Source: Gracilaria caudata
Taxonomy: Eukaryota > Rhodophyta > Florideophyceae > Gracilariales > Gracilariaceae
DNA length: 29,305 nt
Direction: 5' to 3'
Assembly: GCA_030374735.1 (NCBI GenBank)
Contig: JASCIV010000242.1
Coordinates: forward strand, 1 to 29,305
The translations under genes and the position numbers were made by a program. Below, piece after piece: positions 1-11,215 of the stretch. The notes below the pieces were generated by a model. The model had not been told where the DNA came from. It saw nothing but the letters and a program-made list of their open reading frames with translations, and did not search any database. Every line of letters begins with the position of its first letter. Positions within the stretch are counted from its first letter, which is position 1.

Positions 1-2819
1 CTATTTTGAAATAAGGGTCATCTCCAAGAATGCCAGCGTCGCTACTTAAACCATGTGCAGTGTCAAACCCGACCTTGGTTTGAAAATAAGCCTTATTTCG
101 CTTAGTTAAAAAGGCCTAATTTAAGGTGCATGCGAGAAGAATACTTCAGCTCTTAGAGCTTTTCATCAGAAGTATGGATCAAAATTTGTGGGCACTGTAA
201 CGGGAAGATATGTACAAACAACTTTCATGCGAGGGAATGTTCTTTTCATTTTGACAGATTCTCGGCTGAAATCCCTCCATTCATTCGAATATTCATTCAG
301 CAATTGCTTGAAATATGTTATCGAAGTATGTGATGGCGAAAGCAATAATTTGGAGTTATTGGAGCCCAAAGTTCTCGTGCAGAGATTAAGAGGAAGCAAA
401 CAAATTGCTAGAAATTCCACGACGATCGTGCTTATACCACAGGTAGTGCTTTTGAAACGGATGCCGCGTTTTCATGACTACAGCCTTTTGCAAAAGCTAT
501 GTTTCTCGACTCCTTCACATGTAGTGCTTCCAAAATAACCAGAAATTTTCTACATCAAAAATCCCATATTTAGACGTTCTTTTTATTACGGGTTCATGTT
601 CACACCAGATTTTGTGTTGTACTGGTAAATCATATAGCGGGACGATGTAAAATTTGATATGGAAGGCAACATGATATTTTTGTCCTTTCAGAAACGCTAC
701 CGAGCTACAATTCTGCTTCTCCAATATTTCGGAAAATTTAGCTGCCAAAGAGGTTTGAAGTGTTAAGCTTGCAGAAATTCTACCATGGATGCTGTATAGA
801 TGAAGTTCGCTACAGCTTTTCTGTTTGAGTGGGTAACCTACGTTTTCTTGCGTTCTTGGAAGACTAGACAGATGGATTTAGTGGGATGGATGCAGTACTC
901 CGCTCTGTAGGAAGTGCTTTAGCAAGATTAGGTCATAGGAAACTAAAGTACTGGCAAACTTGAAAATTTTTTCGAGTGTCGAGAAAAAAGTAAAGCGTCT
1001 ACTTTTCCTTGTAAGATGAGACCAGACTACTGCTCAGAAGCCACTATTCTGTGTAAAATGCTAGAGTTGATTAGCGGGCTCAGTATAAGTCATTGAATCC
1101 CCTTGATATCGATTCTATCTCCTCTTTTACACCACTTAAGTCCCTTCTTGACTACGACGCATCCACTACAACTACAGGAATCATATCTTCATTTCTTTGT
1201 TTGGCAACTCTTGCGGGTTCGTGGGTGATGAGGAATTGTGGGATGCAATCAACTACGATTGGTTATCAAAACCTACTCGTAATAAGAGTTAGAACTCAGA
1301 AAGATGAGTGCCTGGGCTTTAAATCTTCCGAGCATTCGTTCATTTATATGAGCCAACATTGCCATCACTACGAAATATTTTCTTTCGTTTTGAGTTGTAA
1401 CACAACGGAAAGACCAGAAACACCGCGAAGACGTTCGGGACCTTCCCCTCGAAGAAGTACCGTAGCGACCGAGCCTCTCCGGGTAGGCATGACTATTTGT
1501 GAGATCCCAAGCGGTAGGGCGGCTCACTATACCACAATTTTTTGGGGCCTAAATCCGAGGTCTACCCGCAAGACAAGAGGCAAAAGTGTAAGAGAACGTT
1601 TGTAGAAGGCGAGAATCCACGAAAGTGCGTATGACGATCCTTCTGCGAGGCATGATAATCCGCACGGCAGTGCGTGTGACGTTGCTTGGTGAGCACAAAG
1701 CACCGGACGGAAAGCAATCGAAACAGCCCAAAGAATGGGAAGAACGAGGCCAAGTGAGCGGGGAATATAGAGAGCCTCTTGGTTTGGGAGGTTTACTGAG
1801 ATTCAAGGCTGTCGGCCGCGACACTATATACTACTCCAACCTCCCTACAGTGTTGGTAAAAATAAATTAAATCTTATATCAATATTCTTCAGCAACGCTG
1901 TGCCAACCACCATTCTAACTATACCGTGCCACATGTTTTTGTGTTAACCTATCACCAGGTGACAAGGCGAATGTCATACATGTTATCCATGCGACACCCG
2001 AGATATCCTATGCGATTGAAACACCCGCAAAAACCGGGAGCACTCATAGCACCCTCACGCCAGCGAAATACCTCAATAACGAATAACTCGGAAAATTCTG
2101 TCATCAGGGAGGTTGCTCTTCAAGAAATGCCGTTAGTCAAAATTCTGAAAGGCTGATAGAAGTCCATTTTCCCTCATAACACGAGATATAGTTCGCAAAA
2201 GGACTCGTAAATACCCAAGAAAGTGTGTACATCTTGCGAGGATGTGTGTGAATCAACAATACTTGCAAATTTAGCAACAGTACGTCGAAAATCGAAAAAG
2301 GTTGTATGAGCTCTTAGAAGGACGCAGCCCGAGTCAATAAAGCGCTCACGGGCAGGAAAATTGCGCGTTGCTGACGGGTGCTCTGAGAAAATATACCTGC
2401 CGCTCTCTGAAGGATACGACTTGTACGCTCCACGAGCACGGCCAACAAAAGTGAAAGACAAAAGAGTGGTACGCTGGGTTAAGCGTTGTCCAGACCCGCC
2501 ATTGGAACTTTTGCAATACACATTGATGCTCTGAAGGACTTCCAGAGTGTTCGATGCAAAGAGCTTGGTATGCTCCTCCTGAAAAGCGTTTATCCCGACG
2601 TGAATCGGAGTTCTTCCTTTGCGGATTCGCATCAGGCCGAGCGTTCTCAGTTTTTTCGGATCTGGAGTTGCAGTTTCAGCTGCCAGTGGCCGATAACCTG
2701 TTAAAGATGAAAGTTTTGCATAAGATAAAGGCCAAAATCTTGATTTTTGTCAAAAAGCCACTGTAATTCCCCAATAACGGTCCACTTTAGATTTTGGATG
2801 AGATTTTCTCCAACTCTTT
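1..2819. other. No recognised gene; degenerate repeats
   Basis: This 2.8 kb stretch holds only short open frames (up to about 170 codons). Several of the longer ones begin with GTG or TTG, and none shows a domain I recognise. The longest plus-strand frame (1093-1605) starts at TTG and looks like chance. A frame at 188-538 extends in frame upstream to about 125 but has no ATG at its head. Weak internal similarities (about 1411-1500 with 2850-2930, and about 1509-1530 with 1806-1826) suggest worn repeats. A single-exon fragment of an unknown protein cannot be excluded. Confidence 0.5.
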
Positions 2820-4227
2820 CAAATGTATTTTTGTAGTGCAATGCCCCGAAGTGGAAATGGCACGAAGGTGTCCGAAACCTCCCTCTCGAAGGGTAGCAGA
2901 ACGGACGAAGATCTCTCTCGGAAGGCGCGACTAGCCAGGTGTAAGCTGGGGCCATCCGTCAAGACGGAGGATAAGGAGATGTGGGCGAACAACCGGTGGT
3001 CCCGATGATTCCTCTCTAGAGGTGCAAGTCCACAAAAAGTGGGGAGCGCGTGCCTGTCGGTGGGTCGCTCAGTCCGGTGACGCCGGTGAGATACCTCGTA
3101 CGAGGGCGAACGCGAAAATAAAGAGGAAACACTCCTATTATTGGGTTCTGAAGGGCGCAGGGCGGATGAACTTCCGTATGCAACGGGACTTCCCTCTAGT
3201 TGAGGCAAAGAGTCCGCGAAGGCGGCTAAATTCAGGACCAAGCACCCTGGTTGGGGAACTTCACTGTGCGCGCCGTCCGCGAGGCCAGTGCGCTAAGTAG
3301 TGCAGTGCAGTGCACACTTCCCAAAATGGGGTTTAAAAACTACCTGTAGAGCAAATCAACCGGTCTCGGTACTGCTCGTTCCTTCTCTAAGGATGTGGAC
3401 CCCCTTCTGGGTGAAGTGATGTTAAGGTGGAGACCTTCCCCAATTTTTGGGTGCTTTCTGGCATGTTGCATGCGGACCTTGCTAGGTGGTATGGATTCTG
3501 GAACCATTGAATGGTGATGGACACCTGGGACGTGTGTAGCTTTGCATGAGTGCATTACCTCTTGGGACACCCTAACAGTGGGTAGGCCACGTTTATGGAC
3601 CTCGTGACGTGTGTACTACATTAGTTAATGGTGTTAGTTTAATGTCTAGTTGAGCCTACTTAGGTGAACGCGGCCTCGCCGTCGCGAGCACTGAGTAAAC
3701 ACAACTGAGGTTGTCCTCCTTAACCAGAGGCTTGGTTTTAGTTCGTACTACCTTCGTAGGTTCACGACCCTTCGAGTGGGTAACCACGTTCGGTTCCTGT
3801 ACAACTATCCCCTCAGGGACTCTTAGGGGCTTATTTGTACCTATTTTCGAGGTTATTGGACATCAGTATTGTCACCTGCTTTAGGTTTGAACTCCGCCCC
3901 TGTACAGGGTTCCATCTAGCACTTCTGTTGTGCGTCGCTCTGCCCTCGCACCTGTTCCCGCTTTCCGCACTGTCCGCGGCTCCACTCCGGTTGGTGTTTC
4001 TCCGGATCTTTACACCGTCGCTACGGTTCCTCTTTCCTCCGTTTATTTTCCCTTCTTTACACCCTTTCTCTGGGTTTTCCCTACTCTACGTTGGTCACCA
4101 TTCCTATCTGGTTTCTCACCTCTGCAGGTATATCCAGGCACCGTTTCCGGTCTTACACCCTGTGGTGTAGTGGGCCGAGCGGTGTAGTACGTGTACGAGA
4201 GCACCGCGCTGGCGCGAGCGATGCGCT

Positions 4228-4260
4228 GCGCTACAGCGATGCACGGCGCTACAGCGATGC
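4228..4260 (+). repeat. Short tandem repeat, 18-bp period
   Basis: GCGCTACAGCGATGC occurs at 4228-4242 and again at 4246-4260, with further degenerate GCGATGC words on both sides. It lies inside the GC-rich non-coding block and has no evident function. Confidence 0.6.
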
Positions 4261-4675
4261 TTGCGCTTTGCACTCCAACGATGCGCGTGCGCGCGGGCCG
4301 TGCGGGTATGACACATGTGTGAGTGCAAGGGTAGAAGGGTTGGTTGGCCGAGCGGTTGGAGAGTCGTACACGTGGAACGCATATGCGGAGTAGTAGTATG
4401 CACAGTAGGAGTGCATAATATGTAGAGATAGTTTGCCTCACTGTCAGGTGAAGGGGCGAGATACTACTTAGAGATCTCGACCCTGCACCTCAGCGAAAGT
4501 AAACAGTCAAGCACCTCGTACTCAGTTCTTCGCTATACAAGTTTTCGCGACTACTAGTACGCATCCGCACTGTGCTGCAAATCCACCCGCGTGGCAAGAG
4601 CAACAGCCGCCTCGCGGAAGGAACACCCAAGGTGCTCGGCCTTGCTCCCGTAGGAGGTAGGTCAGTAGCAAGAGC

Positions 4676-4742
4676 CCTCCGTTAGGGTCAGCGCGAGCCG
4701 GGCGTAAATCCGGGTGACCCCTACCTGCCGCACAGACGGAGG
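4676..4742 (+). ncRNA. Nested stem, candidate structured RNA
   Basis: Three perfect stems nest in the right order. The outer stem is CCTCCGT (4676-4682) with ACGGAGG (4736-4742), 7 bp. The middle is GGGTCA (4685-4690) with TGACCC (4715-4720), 6 bp. The inner is CCGG (4698-4701) with CCGG (4710-4713), closing an 8-nt loop. Such nesting within 67 nt is unlikely by chance and points to selection on RNA folding, now or in the ancestor of this sequence. The family is not recognised; it may be part of a larger intron- or retroelement-derived RNA. Confidence 0.4.
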
Positions 4743-5260
4743 TTGAAATGGGCGAATCTGCAACGTAGGCGACGGTTTCCGATGATGTATACAGTGGGGG
4801 CTATCCGTATCCACGGCGCGGATCAAATGATCCAGAAAACGAGCCGCACTAGCAGAGTACAGACTCGGGTGAGCGGGATAATGTCCCGTGGCAACAGGGC
4901 CAGACCTGGTAAACAGGGCAGAATAATAAGAGCCGTATGATGCAAACAACAACAAAAACAGAGAAAATATAAGCCGTAACGACGGTCCAACGATTCTTCA
5001 GCGGAAGAGGATGGATAAAGAGTCCGTATTACGGAGGCGTTCCCCTCGATGGGGCTGAGACCGTTCGCGAGCGGCGACAAGTTGGAGCCAAAGGCCTCCT
5101 TGGAGGTTTACTTCCCCGTACAGTGGCAGGGGTCCTGCCGCTATATATACGGTTAACAAAAATATCAGTAAAATATCTAAGTCATCCGGCGCTGCCGGCC
5201 ACTACACCACACGTGGCAATCTTGCTGTCTCTTGCCAGGGCGCATACGCCAATGCGGTTT

Positions 5261-5278
5261 ATTGCACACGTGTGCAAT
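5261..5278. repeat. Perfect 18-bp palindrome with CACGTG core
   Basis: ATTGCACACGTGTGCAAT equals its own reverse complement over 18 bases and is centred on CACGTG. This hexamer is the E-box/G-box bound by dimeric bHLH and bZIP factors in eukaryotes. No gene start lies nearby, so a regulatory role is only possible, not shown. Confidence 0.7.
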
Positions 5279-5910
5279 GCACACTACCCTTCATAGGGAA
5301 GCCCCAAATATTGGCCCAATAACTAGTGCACCCCCTCTATCGAGAGGGTTACGACCGGAAACGGAAACAAGCCAAAAAAGGCAAACGAGCGCATACCCAA
5401 GAGGGCGTTTTGCACTACACGCACCGGTTCTCTTAAGCCGGTAGTACCCGTATTGCAGCCTTCGCGCGTTCGGGCCTACTATCCGCCTACTCTACCCGCG
5501 ACCGCTCGGTGTTACCGCTTTTGCGCACTGTGCAGTACAGTCCCGCACCTCCACCGTCACCCCTCGCTCACCGTCCGGATCCCCGCGCTCGCAAGACCGC
5601 TTCGGATTCCGCTCTACAGTCGGCTCTGCCACCGCGTTGCGCGTACTTTCTCACACACTCGGCCAACCACTGGGCTTGAGTGCGGGCAGAGAGTTCTGTC
5701 ACTGAGTCTACCCTTTACAGGAAGCAGGACTCGGACATTTTGTGGATCATCACCCTCAGGGGTTTTACTCCACAATACCTAAAAATATCCACAAATTTGG
5801 GCCAATATCCACAGTCGTCCGTGTCGCACGTGTTTATCCCGCCCATGCGGCACACTACTAGTACTACTAATGCAGTAGCCGGCAAGCTGGAAAAAATAAG
5901 TAAGTAGTGG

Positions 5911-7600
5911 TAATCCCGTCCTGATGACGTTGTACTACGGTTTAGAGTTCTTTCAAAGCTGCTTGCAGAATGATCTTTGCGAAAATAGTGGAAATGGTCG
6001 TTTTTTTGTTTCACGTCAGTCATGAGAGCTGTTTATGGAAAACGTTCAGCTTTTGTGATGTACAGTACCATAGCAGAAATTAAAAAAAAATAATTAAATA
6101 CAATTTAATAAGGTTGTTTTTATTATCAATTTTAAAAGCATTTCTGGACAGAAAATTTTATTTTTTAATTTCTAATATGTGAATCTATATTGGAAAAAAT
6201 TTAATGAGGAAAATAAGTCAAAACTAATGTAAAGGTTTACCAAAAATTAATTATTGCAAATAATTGAAATTAATTTTAGTTTTGTGATATATTGCACGAG
6301 TATGATTGCTTTTTTGCATAAAATGCTTTTTTTTGTTTCAGAACTTGATTGTGGACAAAATTTGCACAAAAAGGAATTTATACCTTAATATTTTATTGTG
6401 CCAATTGGGAAATAGAAATTTTATGTGAAGAGCGTGTTTAAGTTGATGAGTGAACTTGAAAAGTTACTACTGATAGTTTTATGTAATTGCTCCTACAAAA
6501 ACTGTCTAAGAATTTATAACAATTAAAATTCGAAGTAAAAGTTTAGCGGCTGGTATTGAAATGGATTGCTACACTAGCAATCCATTTCAATTACTCGTAA
6601 TGGCAACTTCTAATGAATTAGAAACTCGTATACAGTTTGTTTTCTCATCAAGAGGTTTGGTTTGAGACAAGAATGGATTAAATTAGTATAGTAAGCCCCG
6701 AGATATGGTACCACCAATTTCAACCGAGAGTCAAAGAAAACGTCTGTTCTTTTCTGCATCACTGTTTCATGTCCGCTCTTTACCACAGGCTTCCCTAAAA
6801 GCCGCATATTCTTTCTGTGGCATATACCGGACGTTGCTTCACAACCTTCACTTTCTGTACTCGAACGCGCTTGCGTTGTGCTACTTCTTTCTCGGTGGTC
6901 AGGATGATGTGATAGTCAAAAAACCATTTTTGCTTCAGTAAAAAAGCTCTACCTTCGATTCCGGTAAGGCAATTTGACTTTTGTATTTTGCATGTAAAAG
7001 AACGAAGTGCTATCTACAATTATATTTTCATGTACTTGAGAGCATATCTCGGCTTCTCGAAAGAAGCCATTGCTACTAATTGATGTGGCTTTTTAGATGA
7101 TTCATTTGATGAGCTAAACAGAAACCTGTCTTTAGACAGTAATTTATTTCTTTTTGCCAGCGAGTTAACTCATATCCATCCGAAAAGCAGTGGCGTAAGT
7201 TCTTTAGCATACATGTTGTCTTTAAACATTCGATCGCATACTGCGTTTTACTGGCTATTTAAAGTTTTGGGCGACTGAGCTCTGGAAGAGAGTGCGGGAA
7301 ATAACGAGTCCACTCTTTTGAAACACGTACTCTTATTTTCTCTTTAGACGTCGTCAGAGGATTGAACGGGTCACCAGTAAGACGCATTTTCTTACTTAAT
7401 CTCGGCTAAGGACGGTATGATACGGGGCTTAACTACAATTCTTCCTTAAGGTTATTCAGTATTTGCTGAATGAGCAATTCTGATTCCGACAAGTTATCAG
7501 ATTTAGAACTTGCCAGCGGAGATGCTTACGTTTGAGATATTGGACTGGACTGGTTTTACCTTCTTATCTGGCTTATCCAAGTATTCTTACGCAGAAATTA
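5911..7600. other. AT-rich intergenic region
   Basis: About 6055-6540 is strongly AT-rich, with A and T runs and no coding frame, in sharp contrast to the GC-rich block to its left. The remainder to 7600 is of mixed composition. The only ATG frame worth listing is 6705-6941 (78 codons), without a recognisable domain or an obvious promoter. The notable element is the hairpin at 6555-6591. Confidence 0.6.
6555..6591. repeat. Perfect 17-bp inverted repeat, 3-nt loop
   Basis: ATTGAAATGGATTGCTA (6555-6571) is followed by CAC and then by its exact reverse complement (6575-6591). Seventeen paired bases with a three-base spacer cannot plausibly occur by chance in a window of this size. It could form a cruciform in DNA or a hairpin in RNA. 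Candidates are a miniature inverted-repeat element reduced to its ends, a transcription end signal, or a small-RNA precursor too short to be a usual microRNA. Confidence 0.85.
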
Positions 7601-7975
7601 TTAAGCGTCAGCAGTGGCAGTACCATCACCGCCGTCACCACCAGGACCACCGGCCGCGATGTTCGTGAAGGAGCCGGTAAGAGTGGCAGTGCCGCCATCC
7701 CCTGCTAGAGCAACACCGGAGGCCCCTGATCCAATTGAGCCAATGAATAAACCGTCGCCGCCACCGTCACCACCAATTCCAGCCTCAGCTATCACGCCGA
7801 TTGCCAGGCCATCGCCACCAGGTCCACCTGCGCCTCCGGTACCTGTCGCAGAAGCCGTTGAAGTTCCAAAGTCGAAGAACGGAAAGAATTGGCGAGAGCT
7901 GCTGTGCAAATGAGGCACTGGGCGAGCACTTGCCACCGCAACAAGGACGGAAAGGAGGGCAACTGTGGACCTCAT
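7601..7975 (-). CDS. Secreted Gly/Asp-rich protein (member A)
   Basis: A 124-residue protein with a clear N-terminal signal peptide (about residues 1-17, ending ASA), then a short segment with FFPFFDFG, then a glycine-rich domain with repeated GGDG, GGPGG and AGDGG words to the end. The frame stays open 79 codons further upstream, but the ATG at 7975 is chosen because the signal peptide begins there and a TATA box lies 111 bp before it, inside the longer frame. The C-terminal half matches member C (28712-29305) closely: both contain TGTGGAGGPGG and a G-x-x-x-SG-[IV]-A-x-AGDG block followed by GxFTN[IL]A. Member B (11216-11644) is more distant. Function is unknown; an extracellular-matrix or cell-wall role is inference. 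Confidence 0.75.
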   Translation of the reverse strand: MRSTVALLSVLVAVASARPVPHLHSSSRQFFPFFDFGTSTASATGTGGAGGPGGDGLAIGVIAEAGIGGDGGGDGLFIGSIGSGASGVALAGDGGTATLTGSFTNIAAGGPGGDGGDGTATADA

Positions 7976-8085
7976 TTCTGACAATGAAGCAAGCTGGGAC
8001 AAAATCGATTTGGGAGAAGACAAAATTTCCCAAGTGCGGAAAGGGAGCCACCCCCAGCGCTGGCAGGGACGACAGAATGTATCCG

Positions 8086-8092
8086 TTTTATA
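8086..8092 (-). promoter_or_regulatory. TATA box of gene A
   Basis: TATAAAA on the minus strand, 111 bp upstream of the ATG at 7975. Initiation about 30 bp downstream would give a leader of roughly 80-85 nt and excludes the longer in-frame start at 8212. Genes B and the Cys/Tyr-rich protein have the same TATAAAAC word at nearly the same distance. Confidence 0.7.
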
Positions 8093-11000
8093 GCTGAGGA
8101 GAGGTGGGTCATCGTTGGTGCAGGTGAGGTTAGATAGTGGCATAAGGTACGAGTTCGGAACGTGTAGGTCGAATGACGTGATGTGGAATGGGCTGAACGA
8201 GGTTCGATTCACGTGTTGTGCTTGACAGAGGTTGAGCCCCCTGAAATGAGGTTTTATTCAAGGTCTGGTGAATTTGGAGATCGCCGAACGCAGTTTTGAG
8301 AGCTGGGAAAGAATTTGGTGGCAACGGAAGTGTTGTGGCTAAACGGTGGTGTTCAGTGGTTTACTGCAGTTCGATAAAAGAGAATAACGGGCAGAGTGCG
8401 CTCTTCATCCACCAACCTTGAGACGACTCGTTTGAGCAATGAGTTTTGATAAGTTTATCAAAGATGGGGCTAAGACAGGTACATCTTGGTACGGCTTGTC
8501 AACTGAAGACTGCGTGAATACACGTCCAGCAGCAGCGGTGCATTGTTATGACCGCCCTCAGGGCGGTTACAGCAACTGTACGACCTGAATGAGGCGGGAA
8601 AAGCACTTCACGAGTAGACCTAAAGAAGACATTGACACGTTCGTGCGATCGTGTGTTGCCACGTTCATTTCAAGATAAGTGCAACGCGCCCAGTAAAAGT
8701 AAAGGTTGACCCCCTTAATCTGCTATCAAGGGACATAGACAGACTGCTGAAGCCGTCTGGGGTTCTTTGCATGTTGGACACTAGCGACGAGCGAAGTCAG
8801 GCTCTGAGCGATGATGTAGTGTGCCACCGTATCGAAACATTGAAATGGACCAGATGATCATCCTCCTTCAGTGATGTTTTGTCAGCCACGTTGATCAGTA
8901 CCAATGATCCGAAAAGGCACAGCTCCAACTTGGACTGGGCCTTGCGGTTCATGCCATCACTTGTGATCGAACAGCTTCGTTGCTGAGCAGGAAGAGTTCT
9001 TCACGCAAGCAAGCGTTTGTCAGCTGAAATACTGCACAAACATTTGGGAGGAAAGAAGACGAGCTGGTGCTGCAAAGTTCATCTCCATGCCAGCCTCAAA
9101 TCACGCATTGCTGCCTGTTTAATATAAGCCGTCAACTGCCTGCCGTGAGGGCTTCTGAGGCCAAGACTAGGCACACAGATAACATGGAGGATGAATCACT
9201 GCGCGGGCCATTGCAGGGCGACGTGTGAAACGTAGCGTACATTAACGTGCATTTATGTACGAGGCTCGTCGATGGAGTGCCATCGAGATGCTCTCTGTCC
9301 CTCTACAAGCGATGCGGCAATACAGTTGACGCTTACCGTTGTCATTTGCCAAATTACGATGCGCATGAGACTCTCAGACTGCGCGAGTGTTTAGTTGACG
9401 ATAAAAGCACGTTGGTCGCCCTTGGCTCCCGCGCGTGATACGTATGGTCAGCATACTATGCTGTATGCATGTTCAGAATCGTATGGCTGCAAGAGCGAAA
9501 CGGGGCGGTGTTAAAAGCGCCGCTATAATACTTACTTGGCTGCGCTGCCGCACCGTGACGCTGAATTCGCATGAATACGAGCAATCTTTGAAAGCGCATC
9601 ACAACAAGCACCATCAGCCATTGTTCTCCACACAAGTTGGACTGCTGGTGGCTGTTCCGCCATCTCCGCTTCCTGCAAGCTGCCTCAGCCTGTCCGGAGT
9701 TGAAAATGTGTTTTAAGCTGTAGGACAAAGCGCTCGGGGTCAAAAAGCGCGGATCCAAAACTCACTTCAAGAGAAACACGCTGGCTGATCGCCGCCTGCA
9801 TGCTCTGGAAGAACGCCCTCAAAGGGCGCACTCTGGAGGCTCCGTCTCTTTTGCGCGTGCGTTGCTCGGCGTGTACGCGCGCTGCTGCGCACGCTTAGCC
9901 ACTGTCGCATGCGCGCTTGCGCAACGCTGTCTTTGCGCATTGTGATTGCTTGAGCAATGCGCTGGTGATGATGCTCATACATTGCTTCGGATATGAAGCC
10001 TCACTCCGACTCGTGGCGTGCCAAAAGGAAGCGATGAGGTATCACGCATACCTCCACCAAACGAGTTGTTGCTGCTTGGCGTCCACAAACCAGCTGCGTT
10101 ATGTGGCGCCACGACAAACGCTGTCGCTTCAGCACTGGCGATGGTTTCCGCTGTGCAGCACGCACGTGAGGCCGCTGTGCGTCCGAAGAGCACGTGCATT
10201 GGACGCTCTCTGTAAGTCTCGGGCGCCAGCACGATCTGCATCCTGCGAGATCCTTGCAAAATCGAAACAACAGCCGTCGCCCGCGCGGTGTATCATAACG
10301 GCTGTTGACAACAGTCAAGTCGAGAGTTCTCGCAACGGTGCTGGCCGAAGCTACAAGCTGCATCAGGTTGACGCGTCCCAACACGCGGTGAGCGCGCCCA
10401 CGCAAATTCATCCCGCTGCGAGATTGGAAACGATCGCATGCACAGATCATGCTCGTGCATAGCATTAGCAATTTTGTATCCGTCCAACAATTGTTTATTC
10501 ACCAAAATTAGACATGCAACACCCCAAAACATTCGCTATTTGGTTGATTTTTGCTTTTTGTAGTGGTGCATCTTTTTGCATTTGCGATCTGTGTGTCTGG
10601 GGGCTCACGTCGCTGTCAATCGCCCGAGAGCAGCGGCCAACGTCCGAGAGGAGGGAGGAGCGAAGGGCTTGAGGCTGGATCGGCTGCTAGTATCAGCCGA
10701 GCTGGTCTCAGTTCCTGTACCACAGCCAGCTACGTTTTTATCTACGACGCTCATTACGATGCAACCCATGGGAAACGAATACTACTTCTTCTGAGATCCG
10801 TATCTCCAGTAAAGAGCGCTTTGTAGCTTAGAGCACGCAACTACCCTTTTCTATCAGCCAATTTGGGCAAGAGAATTATTAGTAGATGGCGCAGGTGGAG
10901 GGGTGCGGGAGTCCCGCACAGAGATGCATGAAGCAGTTTGCACTCTAGCGCAGATGTGCGATGCATTTCTGGTTCACGTTTGCAGCACACCTACATCTAG

Positions 11001-11215
11001 TCTTGTTGGTTTTCTACAACACTGCGTCTTGTTACACTGACATCGCACGTAGCAAATACTGGGGCTTGTCCCAGAATGAATTACACCGTTTGCGAAAGAT
11101 AAAAAGGTGATATGTTTATCGTATCCGAAGAAATACTCGACGAAGAAAGAGGCTTGCCATTCAAACTACTACACGTAGTTTGACGAGGAGAGAGTTCAAT
11201 CCGGTGCAACTGTAC
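8093..11215. other. Long intergenic region, no supported gene
   Basis: More than 3 kb without a recognisable protein. About 9780-10470 is GC-rich and open in several frames at once, giving a 181-codon plus-strand frame that starts at TTG and a 156-codon minus-strand frame. Frames open on both strands with no domain are best read as a composition effect. A CCGCCC-TCA-GGGCGG hairpin sits at 8552-8566. Decayed mobile-element sequence is possible but I cannot identify it. Confidence 0.5.

Larger units (their letters stand above)
2820..5910. other. GC-rich, hairpin-rich non-coding block
   Basis: About 3 kb with base composition unlike its AT-rich right flank and no credible reading frame. It is rich in short perfect stems, for example 2956-2967, 3011-3022, 3094-3105, 3675-3688, 4820-4833, 4874-4888, 5023-5035, 5125-5139 and 5333-5348. 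Many of these could arise by chance, but the nested stem at 4676-4742 is harder to dismiss. Words resembling group II intron RNA occur (GTGCAAGTCCAC near 3022-3033; GAGCCGTATGATGC at 4930-4943), but no reverse transcriptase frame is visible. About 3900-4160 is pyrimidine-rich on the plus strand. It could be a decayed retroelement or intron, or an uncharacterised structured RNA. Confidence 0.45.

Noticed and set aside
3001..3033. Possible hammerhead ribozyme (CCGATGA followed by a CCTCT/AGAGG stem)
   Set aside because: The conserved CTGATGA is not exact and the required GAAA after the stem is absent.
4340..4354. tRNA-like word TGGCCGAGCGGTTGG, with a similar word at 4170-4180
   Set aside because: It matches an A box of Leu/Ser tRNAs, but no anticodon stem, B box or acceptor pairing follows, so no tRNA is present.
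7614..7913. Proline-rich 99-codon plus-strand frame
   Set aside because: It is the antisense of glycine codons in gene A; the signal peptide and TATA box support the minus strand.
7976..8212. N-terminal extension of gene A by 79 codons
   Set aside because: It would place the TATA box inside the coding region and bury the signal peptide.
8198..8214. B-box-like GGTTCGATTC
   Set aside because: No A box at the right distance and no pairing acceptor arms.
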